DNA of 64,000 nucleotides from Marinobacterium iners (GCF_017310015.1 NZ_CP022297.1:186001-250000); one strand, 5' to 3'; positions 8,312 to 18,949 are shown, numbered from the stretch's first letter. The notes: generated by a model not told the origin, from the letters alone. Numbers and translations: made by a program.

Positions 8312-8896
8312 TCAGCCGTTGTAGTTTTCGTTAACGAAGTCCCAGTTAACCAGTGCCCAGAAGTTCTTGAGGTATTCAGGGCGCAGGTTGCGGTAATCGA
8401 TGTAGTAGGCGTGCTCCCACAGGTCAACCGTCAGCAGAGCGGTCTGTCCATCGGTCATCGGTGTACCGGCGTTGCTGGTGTTAACGATATCCAGAGTGCC
8501 GTCTGCGTTCTTCACCAGCCAGGTCCAGCTGGAACCGAAGTTGTTCACAGCCTTGTCGTTGAACGCTTCCTGGAACTTCTCGAAAGTGCCCCATTTTACG
8601 GCGATGGCATCGGCGATATCACCGGTCGGTGCGCCGCCACCATTCGGAGACAGGCAGTGCCAGTAGAAGGTGTGGTTCCACACCTGAGCCGCGTTGTTGA
8701 AGATGCCGCCAGCCGGAGCAGTCTTGATGATCTCTTCCAGAGACTTGCCTTCAAACTCGGTTCCCGGTACCAGACCGTTCAGCTTCACAACGTAGGTGTT
8801 GTGGTGCTTGCCGTGGTGGTATTCCAGAGTCTCGGCAGAGATGTGCGGTTCCAGTGCATCTTTCGCATACGGCAGTGCAGGCAGTTCGAAGCTCAT
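8312..8896 (-). CDS. sodB: Iron superoxide dismutase
   Basis: Cytoplasmic Fe-SOD of 194 residues (family 192-194) that dismutates superoxide. Metal ligands are His27 (EYHHGKHH), His75 (WNHTFYWH), Asp158 and His162 (DLWEHAYYID). The iron-type Gln71 lies in NNAAQVWNH. The start at 8896 is set by the family N-terminus MSFELPALPY and an AAGGTGA ribosome site; the frame is open to 9001 but that extension is leader sequence. It is a single-gene unit with its own terminator. The 216 bases upstream, before nudE, hold the promoter region. Confidence 0.97.
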   Translation of the reverse strand: MSFELPALPYAKDALEPHISAETLEYHHGKHHNTYVVKLNGLVPGTEFEGKSLEEIIKTAPAGGIFNNAAQVWNHTFYWHCLSPNGGGAPTGDIADAIAVKWGTFEKFQEAFNDKAVNNFGSSWTWLVKNADGTLDIVNTSNAGTPMTDGQTALLTVDLWEHAYYIDYRNLRPEYLKNFWALVNWDFVNENYNG

Positions 8897-9112
8897 AGTA
8901 ATCACCTTGTTTATTGAGACAGGTTCAGCATAAAACCGATTGTTGTTGGTGAGGTTGGACCAGACAGGGGCCAAACCTCTTGGGTGCCCTGATGATAGCA
9001 CCGAAAAGGCGTCTTATCATGGCACAGTTTGTAGCAGTATTATGAAGTGCAGACGGGCTGTACCAATTGCACCTCAATGGGTATGTTGAGGCGCAGGGGA
9101 AAAAAACAAGGC

Positions 9113-9661
9113 CTATCCCGCGCGAGACAGGCGCTGCTGTACCAGGCAGAGGGCGGCGATCGCACGGCCTTCGGAAAACTCTGCCTGGTCGAACAGCTCC
9201 GGCAGCTGTGACATGGGCCAGGGCACCAGTTCCAGTGGCTCGGGCTCATCACCTTCCAGTTTGTTGGAGTACAGATCGCGTGCCAGAATCACCTCAAGCC
9301 GGTGCCCCATATAGTTGGGTGCCGCCGTGAGCTGGCGTATATGGCTCAGCTCGCGTGCGCCGAAGCCGGCTTCTTCCTGCAGCTCACGATTGGCGGCTGT
9401 CAGTGCATCCTCACCGGGGTCGATCAATCCCTTGGGTAGTGTCAGGACATACTCCTCCAACCCTGCGGCATATTCACGAATCAGCAGCACTTCGTCGCGT
9501 TCGTTGATGGCGACGATCATCACCGCCCCGTGACCACCGGTTCTGAGCCGCTCATAGTGCCTCTCAACACCGTTGCTGAAACGAAGCTGCATGCTTTCAA
9601 TATGAAACAGCCGGCTGCTGGCCACTTTGGTTAACTTCAAAATCTCGGGCTTGGCGGTCAT
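9113..9661 (-). CDS. nudE: ADP compounds hydrolase, Nudix family
   Basis: Hydrolyses ADP-ribose, Ap3A and NADH-type nucleotides. The 182-residue product (E. coli NudE 186) matches NudE along its length: FSNGVERHYER, EYVLTLPKGLIDPGE and LEGDEPEPLE are all recognisable. The Nudix box starts at GLIDPGED and runs through NRELQEEAGFG with the full G-x5-E-x7-RE-x2-EE-x-G pattern. It is divergent from the nucleotidase gene 46 bases away, as in the nudE-yrfG pair of enterics. Confidence 0.95.
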   Translation of the reverse strand: MTAKPEILKLTKVASSRLFHIESMQLRFSNGVERHYERLRTGGHGAVMIVAINERDEVLLIREYAAGLEEYVLTLPKGLIDPGEDALTAANRELQEEAGFGARELSHIRQLTAAPNYMGHRLEVILARDLYSNKLEGDEPEPLELVPWPMSQLPELFDQAEFSEGRAIAALCLVQQRLSRAG

Positions 9662-9707
9662 ACTGATATCCGAAAACTGTTATTACCTGTCAGAGTGTTC
9701 CCTGATT

Positions 9708-10364
9708 ATGCTTGATTGGCAAGCCATAGATACTGTGCTGTTGGATATGGACGGCACCCTGCTCGACCTGCACTTCGATTCCCACTTCTGGCTTGATCTG
9801 GTGCCTCAACGCTATGCGCAAAAGCGAGGACTGGAGCTTGAGAATGCCCGCCAGTGGCTGCACGAGCGGATTCGGCAGGAGCAGGGCTCACTCAGCTGGT
9901 ACTGCCTGGACTACTGGACCGAGCAGCTTGATCTGCCGATTGCCCAGCTGAAACGGGAGATCATGGATCGAATCGGCTTCCGCCCCGGCGCCGAAGCCTT
10001 TCTGCAGGCGCTGCGCCGCAGTGGACGGCGTACCGTGATCGCTACCAATGCCCACCGGGACAGTCTGGCCCTCAAGATCGAAGTGACCGGTATCGATCAG
10101 CAGGTGGACCTGGTGATCTGCTCGCACGATTTCGGCTATCCCAAGGAAGAGCAGGCGTTCTGGCAGACACTGCAGGAGGTGGAGCCTTTCAACCCGGCGC
10201 GCACACTATTGGTCGATGACAGTCTGGCGGTGCTGGCATCTGCACGGCGGTACGGTATCGCTCACCTGCTGTCGATCACCCAACCGGACATGCAGCAGCC
10301 GGCGCGGCAAGTGACTGAATTCGATGCAACCAATGATTTCAGCGAGGTGATAGCAGCCCTATGA
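9708..10364 (+). CDS. yrfG: GMP/IMP nucleotidase, HAD family (YrfG)
   Basis: A 218-residue HAD-superfamily 5'-nucleotidase. Motif I is DTVLLDMDGTLLDLHFD with nucleophile Asp and acid Asp, motif II is the TNAH region, and motif III/IV is HDFGYPKEEQAFW with TLLVDDSLAVL. WYCLDYWTEQL is diagnostic of YrfG. The ATG at 9708 gives MLDWQAIDTVL, which aligns with the E. coli start; upstream open frame lies in the nudE leader. The stop overlaps the hslR start by four bases (ATGA). Confidence 0.94.
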   Translation: MLDWQAIDTVLLDMDGTLLDLHFDSHFWLDLVPQRYAQKRGLELENARQWLHERIRQEQGSLSWYCLDYWTEQLDLPIAQLKREIMDRIGFRPGAEAFLQALRRSGRRTVIATNAHRDSLALKIEVTGIDQQVDLVICSHDFGYPKEEQAFWQTLQEVEPFNPARTLLVDDSLAVLASARRYGIAHLLSITQPDMQQPARQVTEFDATNDFSEVIAAL

Positions 10365-10786
10365 GTCATCACTATAAGGAAGAACTGGAGCGCGAAAAGT
10401 CTCAACAGGCGCACCAGGGCGTGCGGCTGGACAAGTGGCTTTGGGCCGCCCGCTTTTACAAGACTCGGGCCCTGGCCAAGGAGATGATCGAAGGTGGCAA
10501 GGTGCACTACGATGGCCAGCGCAGCAAGTGCAGCAAGCATGTGGAGATCGGTGCGCTGATCCGCCTGCGGCAGGGGAATGACGAAAAAACAGTCGAAGTA
10601 CTGGAGCTGTCGGATCAGCGTCGCGGTGCCTCGGAAGCACAAAAGCTGTATCGAGAAACCGAAGACAGCATCCGCGCCCGCGAACAGCGGGCACTGGAAC
10701 GCAAGACCCAGGGCAGTGCGCCGGAGCAGCGGCCGAACAAGAAAAGCCGGCGTGAACTGCTGCGGATCAAGGGCAATTGGGACTGA
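10361..10786 (+). CDS. hslR: Ribosome-associated heat shock protein Hsp15
   Basis: RNA-binding S4-domain protein of 141 residues that recycles 50S subunits carrying nascent chains. The S4 motif is VRLDKWLWAARFYKTRALAK followed by GGKVHYDGQRSK. A basic tail (RPNKKSRRELLRIKGNWD) is typical of Hsp15. It is translationally coupled to yrfG. Its stop codon is immediately followed by the stop of the convergent PAP2 gene, with no base between. Confidence 0.95.
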   Translation: MSHHYKEELEREKSQQAHQGVRLDKWLWAARFYKTRALAKEMIEGGKVHYDGQRSKCSKHVEIGALIRLRQGNDEKTVEVLELSDQRRGASEAQKLYRETEDSIRAREQRALERKTQGSAPEQRPNKKSRRELLRIKGNWD

Positions 10787-11581
10787 TCAGCGGCCTGGGT
10801 TGAAAAACGGCAGCCTTCCCAGCAGCGGAATGCGGCCGGCCAGACGGTACAGGGGCGACAGCCCCATCAGCAGCCACCGGTTGAGCCAGCCGGCAACCGG
10901 TGTGGCCCAGGCCCATGCCAGGGTGGTCAGCGCCAGGCACATGCCACCAACGGCAGCATCGGTGAACCAGTGGGCTCCGCCAAACAATCGTGGCAACATC
11001 AGAAAAATACCTAGCCCTGCCGCGCAGAAAGTTGCCGGGCTCCGCCGAATGAACAGCAAAAAACCGACCCAGACCAGCAGCACACTGGCATGGTCACCGG
11101 GAAAACTGGTAGACGCACTGTCCTTGGCCGGGATCTCTGGCAGATGTTCACCGAACAGATAGGCTGGCTGTAACTGCAGGGACGGGCTTGGACCACTGAG
11201 GCCGGCGCTGTGTGCGTACTCAGATAACAACTCCCGCATCGGCAACATCAACAGCATCAACAGCAGAAAACCGGTAAATGCAGCCTGAAGCTGATGACGT
11301 CTGAGCCCCCCCAGTCCGGGGAAGATCAAAAACAGCAGCATCACAACCGCTGACAGGGCATCAACCTCGCGGGTGTTCATCCATGCCCAGAAGTGAGCCC
11401 AAGGCTCGTTGTGGAACAGTGAGCCGTTGAGTGTAAAGAATACCGATCGGTCGATGCTGCGCCATATTTCACGACCAGCATCGCTGGCAAAGCTGAGCAG
11501 CAGCAGAGCCGCCACCAGCTGAGTCGAAATGAATGCCAGCGGTCGCCAACGAGTGGAAAAGACAGGTTCCGGGGTGATCAT
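10787..11581 (-). CDS. PAP2-family membrane phosphatase
   Basis: Polytopic inner-membrane phosphatase of 264 residues with about six hydrophobic segments. The central PAP2 motif reads SFPGDHAS (usual form PSGH), and the third motif is RLFGGAHWFTDAAVGG, so both catalytic His residues and the final Asp are present. An acidic/basic stretch KDSASTSF precedes the central motif. Such enzymes dephosphorylate undecaprenyl pyrophosphate, phosphatidylglycerophosphate or lipid A; the substrate cannot be read from sequence. It stands alone, tail to tail with hslR. Confidence 0.85.
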   Translation of the reverse strand: MITPEPVFSTRWRPLAFISTQLVAALLLLSFASDAGREIWRSIDRSVFFTLNGSLFHNEPWAHFWAWMNTREVDALSAVVMLLFLIFPGLGGLRRHQLQAAFTGFLLLMLLMLPMRELLSEYAHSAGLSGPSPSLQLQPAYLFGEHLPEIPAKDSASTSFPGDHASVLLVWVGFLLFIRRSPATFCAAGLGIFLMLPRLFGGAHWFTDAAVGGMCLALTTLAWAWATPVAGWLNRWLLMGLSPLYRLAGRIPLLGRLPFFNPGR

Positions 11582-11676
11582 CAGCGGTCCATTCAGCTAG
11601 AATTACGAAACCACTATTCTAGCAACACCGCTCGGCCGACTCACGCGGTACGAGCAGAAATCTCCGGGAATCCTGC

Positions 11677-12552
11677 ATGAGCAACCCAGATCAGATCCAG
11701 CGCATTCTGTTCGAACAGATTGATGTCCGCGGCGTGGTCGTCGGACTTGAAACCAGTTACCAGGAAGTGCTGGCGCGGCACGACTATCCGCCGGTACTGC
11801 AGCGGGTACTGGGGGAAATGCTGGCGGCCGTCGGCATGCTCAGCGCGACACTGAAGTTTGAAGGCCGCCTGCTGTTGCAGGCTGAAGGGGAAGGGCAGGT
11901 TAAGATGCTGATGGCTGAGTGCAACCGGCATCAGGATCTGCGCGCCATCGCCCGCTATGATGGAGAACTGGGCGATGATCTGAGTTTTGATCAACTGCTG
12001 CAGAACGGTCGTATAGCCTTAACTATCGAACCGGAAAAGGGTCAGCGCTATCAAGGGGTTGTCCCGCTTGAAAATGAGACGTTGGCGCAGTGCCTGCAGG
12101 CATATTTCGAACAATCTGAGCAGCTGGGTACCTCAATTCAGTTGGCCGCTGATGGGCAGCGCGCCGCCGGCCTGATGCTGCAGGTTATGCCGGCCGAGGG
12201 GCGGGGAGATGAGGACTGGAATCGGGTCAGCATGCTGGCCTCTACGCTCAAGGATGAAGAACTGCTTCAGCTGGACAACGAAGCGCTGCTGTTCCGTCTG
12301 TTCCACGAAGAGGTGTGTCGGCTGTATGAGCCTCAGCCGCTTCGATTCCGCTGTGACTGCTCACGCGAGCGTAGCGCCGAGGCACTGAAATTTATGACCG
12401 AAGAGGAATTGCTGGAGATTCTCAAGGAGCAGAACGGCATCATTGATGTGGGCTGTCAGTTCTGCAATCAGACCTATAATTTCGATGAAACCGATATCCG
12501 TGCATTGTTCAGCGAACCGGGCTATCTCGACGAAGATGGTAGAATGCACTGA
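11677..12552 (+). CDS. hslO: Redox-regulated holdase chaperone Hsp33
   Basis: Cytoplasmic chaperone of 291 residues activated by oxidation. The C-terminal zinc switch has Cys226 and Cys228 (FRCDCSRE) and Cys260 and Cys263 (GCQFCNQ), the CxC/CxxC pattern that forms disulfides on activation. The N-terminal domain (DVRGVVVGLETSYQEVL) matches the family. It is next to pckA, as hslO and pckA are in E. coli and Pseudomonas. Confidence 0.97.
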   Translation: MSNPDQIQRILFEQIDVRGVVVGLETSYQEVLARHDYPPVLQRVLGEMLAAVGMLSATLKFEGRLLLQAEGEGQVKMLMAECNRHQDLRAIARYDGELGDDLSFDQLLQNGRIALTIEPEKGQRYQGVVPLENETLAQCLQAYFEQSEQLGTSIQLAADGQRAAGLMLQVMPAEGRGDEDWNRVSMLASTLKDEELLQLDNEALLFRLFHEEVCRLYEPQPLRFRCDCSRERSAEALKFMTEEELLEILKEQNGIIDVGCQFCNQTYNFDETDIRALFSEPGYLDEDGRMH

Positions 12553-12748
12553 ATAATCAGTGAGTTGGAAAGGTGGCCGTAGGATCGGGGAAGATTTTAA
12601 ATGAGAATGATTCCGGCAGTCCCATCCCGGCGGATTTTGTGCAATAATACGGCCCCAAAAATAACAACCCGAGCTGCGTTAACCGGAACGCAGTGGCCCT
12701 TTTTTGCTTTCAGGTAATTGTTTGGCGAACAGCCAAGGGAATCCAGTA

Positions 12749-14296
<1,548 letters not shown>

Positions 14297-14317
14297 AACT
14301 GGACTTGATCCAAACGC

Positions 14318-14340
14318 AACGCCCCGCATGTCGGGGCGTT
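14318..14340 (+). terminator. Intrinsic terminator after pckA
   Basis: Inverted repeat AACGCCCCG-CATGT-CGGGGCGTT, 22 bases after the pckA stop and followed by a short T-rich stretch. It sits between convergent genes and may serve both. Confidence 0.82.
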
Positions 14341-14353
14341 CTTGTATCCGGGG

Positions 14354-15325
14354 CTAGCGTTCAGTGGTCGGCGCGACAGAGCGTACCAGTAGTTTTTGCC
14401 AATGTGGGTGTTTCAGGGTGCGGCTAAGCAGAGCGATGACCAGCAGGGCGAACCCCAGCCGTGCCCAGAAAATGCCGGACAGATCGGCCCCGACCAGCAT
14501 GACCAGCAGGGTGTCTTCGATCAGGCTGTGACACAGGCCGAGCAGGCTGATGGCGGCAAAGATATCCGCCGGTGCGATGTCGCCTCGCTCGGCTTCACGA
14601 ATCAACAGTCCTCCGCCGTAGGCCAGACCCAGCGTCATGCCAATCAGAGTGATTGACAGAGCGCCGGGCGCGATGCCAATTAGTTTCAGTAATGGTCGCA
14701 GCAACCATTCCAGCAGACGCTCGATGCCGAGCAGACGCAACAGGCGCAGTGCGGTCAGCAGCAGAACGATGACTCCCGCAGTCCATGCCAGTGTTTTCAA
14801 CTGGCCTAGTGTCCACCCGAGCAGGCTTGGGTCTTCCGGTTGAGGTACCCAAGGGACGCGATTGACGGCCTGCAGGGTTTCACTGTGCTGATAGAACTGG
14901 TGCAGCAGCACAGACAGAACAATGCCGCCACCGATACGCAGCAGCAGTTGTGGAATGACACGACAGCCCGCTTTCTGTGCCACGCGAATCTCAACCGGAA
15001 GGTTGTGAGCGCTGAGCAGCAGGGTACCAAGAATGGTGGCCTGGGCGATGCTCCAGTGCTCAGTGCCGGTGGTGGAAAAGAAGATGATAATGCCGGTGTA
15101 GATATTGGTCAGCATGGCACTGGCCCAGATCAACCCCGCCTCGGGCGGCAGCCCCATCCAGCCCATCAAGGGCGCAAACAGATGACCCAGCAGTTCAGCA
15201 GCCCCCAGTTCAGTCAGCAGCTTGACGATGAGAATGGCCGGAACCATCACTTTGAACAGGGTCAGAATCACCCTGTAACTGTCAGTCAGAATCTCTCTGA
15301 TCGAATGCAGCAGGGCTCGATACAT
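14354..15325 (-). CDS. Nucleoside-recognition (GATE) domain membrane protein
   Basis: A 323-residue polytopic membrane protein with about eight helices. The N-terminal half has the gate pattern MVPAILIVKLLTELG and TNIYTGIIIFF. The C-terminal half repeats a related unit with GMTLGLAYGGGLLIREAERG. This is the Pfam nucleoside recognition (GATE) fold shared with SpmA/SpmB and FeoB; the transported substrate is unknown. The ATG overlaps the ppx stop by one base (TGATG), indicating translational coupling. Confidence 0.8.
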   Translation of the reverse strand: MYRALLHSIREILTDSYRVILTLFKVMVPAILIVKLLTELGAAELLGHLFAPLMGWMGLPPEAGLIWASAMLTNIYTGIIIFFSTTGTEHWSIAQATILGTLLLSAHNLPVEIRVAQKAGCRVIPQLLLRIGGGIVLSVLLHQFYQHSETLQAVNRVPWVPQPEDPSLLGWTLGQLKTLAWTAGVIVLLLTALRLLRLLGIERLLEWLLRPLLKLIGIAPGALSITLIGMTLGLAYGGGLLIREAERGDIAPADIFAAISLLGLCHSLIEDTLLVMLVGADLSGIFWARLGFALLVIALLSRTLKHPHWQKLLVRSVAPTTER

Positions 15326-16845
15326 CAGCTGATCTTGAGCTTGAAATCAATATTGCGCAGGTAGCCGGCTTCCTGCTCCAGGTCAGCCCGGGTCAAGGGA
15401 TGTTGATCCAACCAGCCCGGAGGGAGTGCCAGCTCGATTCGATGTCCGTCCACATTAAGCCTGAAAGCAGGCAGGCGTGCCTTGCTGCGGCTGCGGTGCA
15501 GCAATACCGCCAGCCGTAACAGCAGACAGAGGTAGCGGCAGGATGCTTTCAGAGCAGGCGGCAGGTTGCGAAACTCATCCTTGGGAAACTTGCGTCGGTG
15601 GCCCCGCACCAGAAATGCCAGCTGCTGCTGTTCGGGGCGGGTGAAGCCGGGCAAGTCTGAGTGCTGCAGCAGGTAGGCGCTGTGTTTGTGAAACTGGCTG
15701 TGGGCTACAGCGAGTCCGATCTCGTGGGTCCTGGCCGCCCAACTCAGCAATTCTCGGTACTCGATATCCTGCAGCTTCCAGGCCTCTGCTGTCTGTTCCA
15801 GAGCGGCCAGTGCTGTCGCCTCTACCCGAGCGGCCTGACGCCTATCCACGTGGTAACGCCGAGCCAGTGCGGTGATGGTGCGCTCGCGTACATCCTCATG
15901 GCGCAGTCTGCCTGCCATGTCATATAACAGGCCTTCACGAAGGGCGCCCTCTGAAAAACTCATGCTTTCGACGCCCAGAGATTCGAAAATGGCGCCGAGA
16001 ATGGCGATGCCGGCGGGCAGTACGGCACAGCGCTCAGGCTTGATGCCATCAATCTGAATGCGATCAATATGCCCCACACTGACCAGATACTCGCTGAGCT
16101 GTTTCAGTCCACTGGCACTGATCTGGTCATTGCTCAGGCCGAGAGAGATACAGGCCTGACGGGCGGCCTTGATGGTGCCTGATGCTCCTACACTGCTGCT
16201 CCAGCCGAGGCGGCGATAGTCACGCCGGATTGACAGCAGCTCCTGCAGGGCGGCTGTGCGTGCCTCTCGCATGGCGGCAGCCGAGATTTCGCCGCCGGAA
16301 AAGAACAGGTCGGTATAGCTCACACATCCCATCTGCAGACTTTCACACAGGCGTGGTTCAAACCGGGAGCCGATAATGAACTCAGTGCTGCCACCGCCAA
16401 TATCCACCACCAGACGTCGGCCGCTATCATCGGCCAGAGTATGCGAGACACCAAGATAGATCAGGCGGGCCTCCTCTCGACCGGCGATGACCTCAACCGG
16501 TGTGCCCAGCAGGGCCTCGGCCCGGGCAATGAAGTCATCACTGTTGCGAGCTTCGCGCAATGCGTTGGTGCCGACTACCCGAATCGATTGGCGGGGAAGG
16601 TCCACGACCCGCTGGGCGAAGCGGCCCAGACACTCAAGCCCACGTGCCATGGCGTTTTCTGTCAGGCAGCCTTCGGCGTCGAGCCCGGCAGCCAGTTGTA
16701 CTTTCTCCGACAGTACGTCCAGTGTGCTCAGTTCGCCGGCAAAAACGCGGGCAACGATGATGTGAAAACTGTTGGAGCCGAGATCGATGGCAGCCAGCAG
16801 AGAGGTGTCGGCGGTCGTCACGGCAGCCGTGTCCTGTGCGTACAT
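15325..16845 (-). CDS. ppx: Exopolyphosphatase
   Basis: Releases phosphate from polyphosphate; ASKHA fold. The 506-residue product has the phosphate-1 loop AAIDLGSNSFHIIVAR, VVGTNALREARN, VVDIGGGSTEFIIG and GASGTIKAARQA, then the HD-like C-terminal domain (RTHEIGLAVAHSQFHKHSAYL). The ATG at 16845 (MYAQDTAAV) has a GGGGA ribosome site; the frame is open 10 codons further. It is divergent from trxA, as in Pseudomonas. ppk is not visible, and the downstream partner is the GATE protein. Confidence 0.95.
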   Translation of the reverse strand: MYAQDTAAVTTADTSLLAAIDLGSNSFHIIVARVFAGELSTLDVLSEKVQLAAGLDAEGCLTENAMARGLECLGRFAQRVVDLPRQSIRVVGTNALREARNSDDFIARAEALLGTPVEVIAGREEARLIYLGVSHTLADDSGRRLVVDIGGGSTEFIIGSRFEPRLCESLQMGCVSYTDLFFSGGEISAAAMREARTAALQELLSIRRDYRRLGWSSSVGASGTIKAARQACISLGLSNDQISASGLKQLSEYLVSVGHIDRIQIDGIKPERCAVLPAGIAILGAIFESLGVESMSFSEGALREGLLYDMAGRLRHEDVRERTITALARRYHVDRRQAARVEATALAALEQTAEAWKLQDIEYRELLSWAARTHEIGLAVAHSQFHKHSAYLLQHSDLPGFTRPEQQQLAFLVRGHRRKFPKDEFRNLPPALKASCRYLCLLLRLAVLLHRSRSKARLPAFRLNVDGHRIELALPPGWLDQHPLTRADLEQEAGYLRNIDFKLKIS

Positions 16846-17032
16846 CAGCGATTTTCCCCAATTTACAGCGGTCAAGAGTGCAAAAATACCGGTTAACGGG
16901 GGCCGGATGCTACCCTTTTATGATGACAGTCGTGCTGCAGTGTACGACGGACAGGATGTGGCAGGCGTGGGGAGCAGGTGTTATCATCCTGACAATGTCT
17001 TAAACGCACCTCGTGCACTGGAGAATCGATCC

Positions 17033-17359
17033 ATGAGTGAAAATATCGTCAATGTGACTGACGCCTCCTTCGAAGAAGATGTTCTCAAGGCTGAGGGCGC
17101 TGTGCTGGTAGATTACTGGGCCGAGTGGTGTGGACCCTGCAAGATGATCGCCCCGGTGCTGGAAGAGATCGCCAAGGAATATGCGGGCAAACTGAAGGTT
17201 TGCAAATTGAACATCGACGAAAATAATGAAACGCCGCCCAAGTTTGGCATTCGTGGCATCCCGACTCTGATGCTGTTCAAGGGCGGTAATGTGGAAGCGA
17301 CAAAGGTAGGCGCGCTGTCCAAGTCTCAGCTGGCGGCTTTCATCGACGCCAATCTGTGA
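17033..17359 (+). CDS. trxA: Thioredoxin 1
   Basis: General cytoplasmic disulfide reductant of 108 residues. The active site WAEWCGPCK has Cys33 and Cys36, and the cis-proline lies in GIRGIPTLMLFKGG. The ATG at 17033 follows a GGAG ribosome site. Much longer open frame upstream is antisense to ppx and is discounted. trxA-rho order is conserved in gammaproteobacteria. Confidence 0.97.
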   Translation: MSENIVNVTDASFEEDVLKAEGAVLVDYWAEWCGPCKMIAPVLEEIAKEYAGKLKVCKLNIDENNETPPKFGIRGIPTLMLFKGGNVEATKVGALSKSQLAAFIDANL

Positions 17360-17368
17360 GCCTGGCCC

Positions 17369-17410
17369 GGTGGAAACACGCAGGCTGCGAAACGGTCGCG
17401 TTTTTCCACC
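17369..17410 (+). terminator. Probable trxA terminator hairpin
   Basis: Outer arms GGTGGAAA (17369-17376) and TTTCCACC (17403-17410) enclose a small AAACG-GTCG-CGTTTTT stem-loop, beginning 10 bases after the trxA stop. The inner stem followed by five T residues looks like a weak intrinsic terminator. The remaining ~165 bases to rho are its leader, with no other gene seen. Confidence 0.5.
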
Positions 17411-17576
17411 AGCTTCTGCTGGACAGGTCTTGTTTTACCTTTTATAGTGGTTCCACATACCGGCCCGGCGATCCATTGTCTGGGTGTCACAAGTAAGACC
17501 TTAACCTTATTTCTTCCGACTAACCATCCGGTTTCCATCCGTAACCAGCCGACTCTGGGCTGCTTCTCTGAATACT

Positions 17577-18836
17577 ATGAATCTTACCGAACTCAAACTA
17601 AAAAGCGTTCCGGAACTTCTGGATATCGCCATCGAAATGGGCCTCGACAACATGGCCCGCTCCCGCAAACAGGACGTGATCTTCGCTATTCTGAAGAAAC
17701 ATGCCAAAAGCGGAGAGGACATCTACGGTGACGGTGTGCTGGAGATCCTGCAGGACGGCTTCGGCTTCCTGCGCTCAGCCGATTCTTCCTACCTCGCTGG
17801 CCCTGACGATATCTATGTATCTCCCAGTCAGATCCGTCGTTTCAATCTGCGCACCGGTGACACCATCTCGGGCAAGATTCGCCCGCCGAAAGATGGGGAG
17901 CGCTACTTCGCGCTGCTGAAGGTCAACGAGATCAACTATGATCGCCCGGAAAACGCGAAAAACAAGATCCTGTTCGAAAACCTGACGCCTCTGTTTGCAC
18001 AACAGCGCATGCGGATGGAAATCGGCAATGGCAGTACCGAGGATCTGACGGCGCGTGTCATCGATCTGGTGTGCCCCATGGGCAAGGGCCAGCGCGCCCT
18101 GATCGTATCACCGCCCAAGGCCGGTAAGACGCTGATGCTGCAGAACATTGCCAACAGCATCACCCGTAACAATCCTGAATGCTACATGATCGTGTTGCTG
18201 ATCGACGAGCGCCCCGAGGAAGTGACCGACATGCAGCGCACCGTTCGTGGTGAAGTGGTTGCATCCACCTTCGACGAACCGCCGTCACGTCACGTACAGG
18301 TTGCTGAAATGGTGCTGGAAAAGGCCAAACGCCTGACCGAGCACAAGAAAGATGTGGTGATCCTGCTCGACTCCATCACACGTCTGGCGCGTGCCTACAA
18401 CACCGTTATCCCATCTTCGGGCAAGGTACTGACCGGTGGTGTTGATGCACACGCACTGGAGCGCCCCAAGCGCTTCTTTGGTGCAGCCCGTAATATCGAA
18501 GAAGGCGGCAGTCTGACGATCATCGCCACCGCACTGGTTGATACCGGCTCGAAAATGGACGAGGTTATCTTCGAGGAGTTCAAGGGTACCGGTAACTCCG
18601 AAGTCCACCTGGACCGCAAGATTGCTGAAAAGCGTGTATTCCCGGCGATCAATATCCGCCGTTCAGGTACCCGCCGTGAAGATCTGCTGACCAGCGAAGA
18701 AGAGCTGCAGCGGATGTGGATTCTGCGCAAGCTGCTGGATCCGATGGACGACTCCGCAGCTACCGAGTTTGTGATCGACAAACTGAAGGACTTCAAGACC
18801 AATGATGAGTTCTTCCTGTCGATGAAGCGCAAGTAA
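17577..18836 (+). CDS. rho: Transcription termination factor Rho
   Basis: Hexameric RNA helicase that ends Rho-dependent transcripts. The 419 residues are exactly the E. coli length. The N-terminal RNA-binding fold starts MNLTELKLKSVPELLDIA, with the RNP motif DGFGFLRS near 60. Walker A SPPKAGKT is at 178-185, the Q-loop region is VTDMQRTV, and the C-terminal R-loop and catalytic residues follow. There is no obvious Shine-Dalgarno before the ATG, which may relate to autoregulation through the leader. Confidence 0.98.
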   Translation: MNLTELKLKSVPELLDIAIEMGLDNMARSRKQDVIFAILKKHAKSGEDIYGDGVLEILQDGFGFLRSADSSYLAGPDDIYVSPSQIRRFNLRTGDTISGKIRPPKDGERYFALLKVNEINYDRPENAKNKILFENLTPLFAQQRMRMEIGNGSTEDLTARVIDLVCPMGKGQRALIVSPPKAGKTLMLQNIANSITRNNPECYMIVLLIDERPEEVTDMQRTVRGEVVASTFDEPPSRHVQVAEMVLEKAKRLTEHKKDVVILLDSITRLARAYNTVIPSSGKVLTGGVDAHALERPKRFFGAARNIEEGGSLTIIATALVDTGSKMDEVIFEEFKGTGNSEVHLDRKIAEKRVFPAINIRRSGTRREDLLTSEEELQRMWILRKLLDPMDDSAATEFVIDKLKDFKTNDEFFLSMKRK

Positions 18837-18876
18837 GCCGAATTCACCTGCTGTAGTGAACCAAGGCGACGAAAGC

Positions 18877-18905
18877 GGGGTAAGCTAATCACTTACCCCT
18901 TTTTT
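18877..18905 (+). terminator. Strong intrinsic terminator after rho
   Basis: Perfect stem GGGGTAAG / CTTACCCC with a seven-base loop, followed by six T residues. It lies 40 bases after the rho stop and 45 before ubiD. Confidence 0.93.
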
Positions 18906-18949
18906 ATGTACAGGATGTACCCAGTCGTATTCTTTGGACAGGCGATCCC

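Noticed and set aside
8897..9001. N-terminal extension of SodB to a start at 9001
   Set aside because: The extra residues do not resemble SodB, and the family start MSFELPALPY at 8896 has a good ribosome site.
9072..9091. Hairpin CCTCAA/TTGAGG between nudE and sodB as a nudE terminator
   Set aside because: Short stem without a T-run on the correct side; recorded only as a minor dyad.
16772..17032. N-terminal extension of thioredoxin
   Set aside because: It would run antisense through ppx; the 108-residue form starting at 17033 is the family length.
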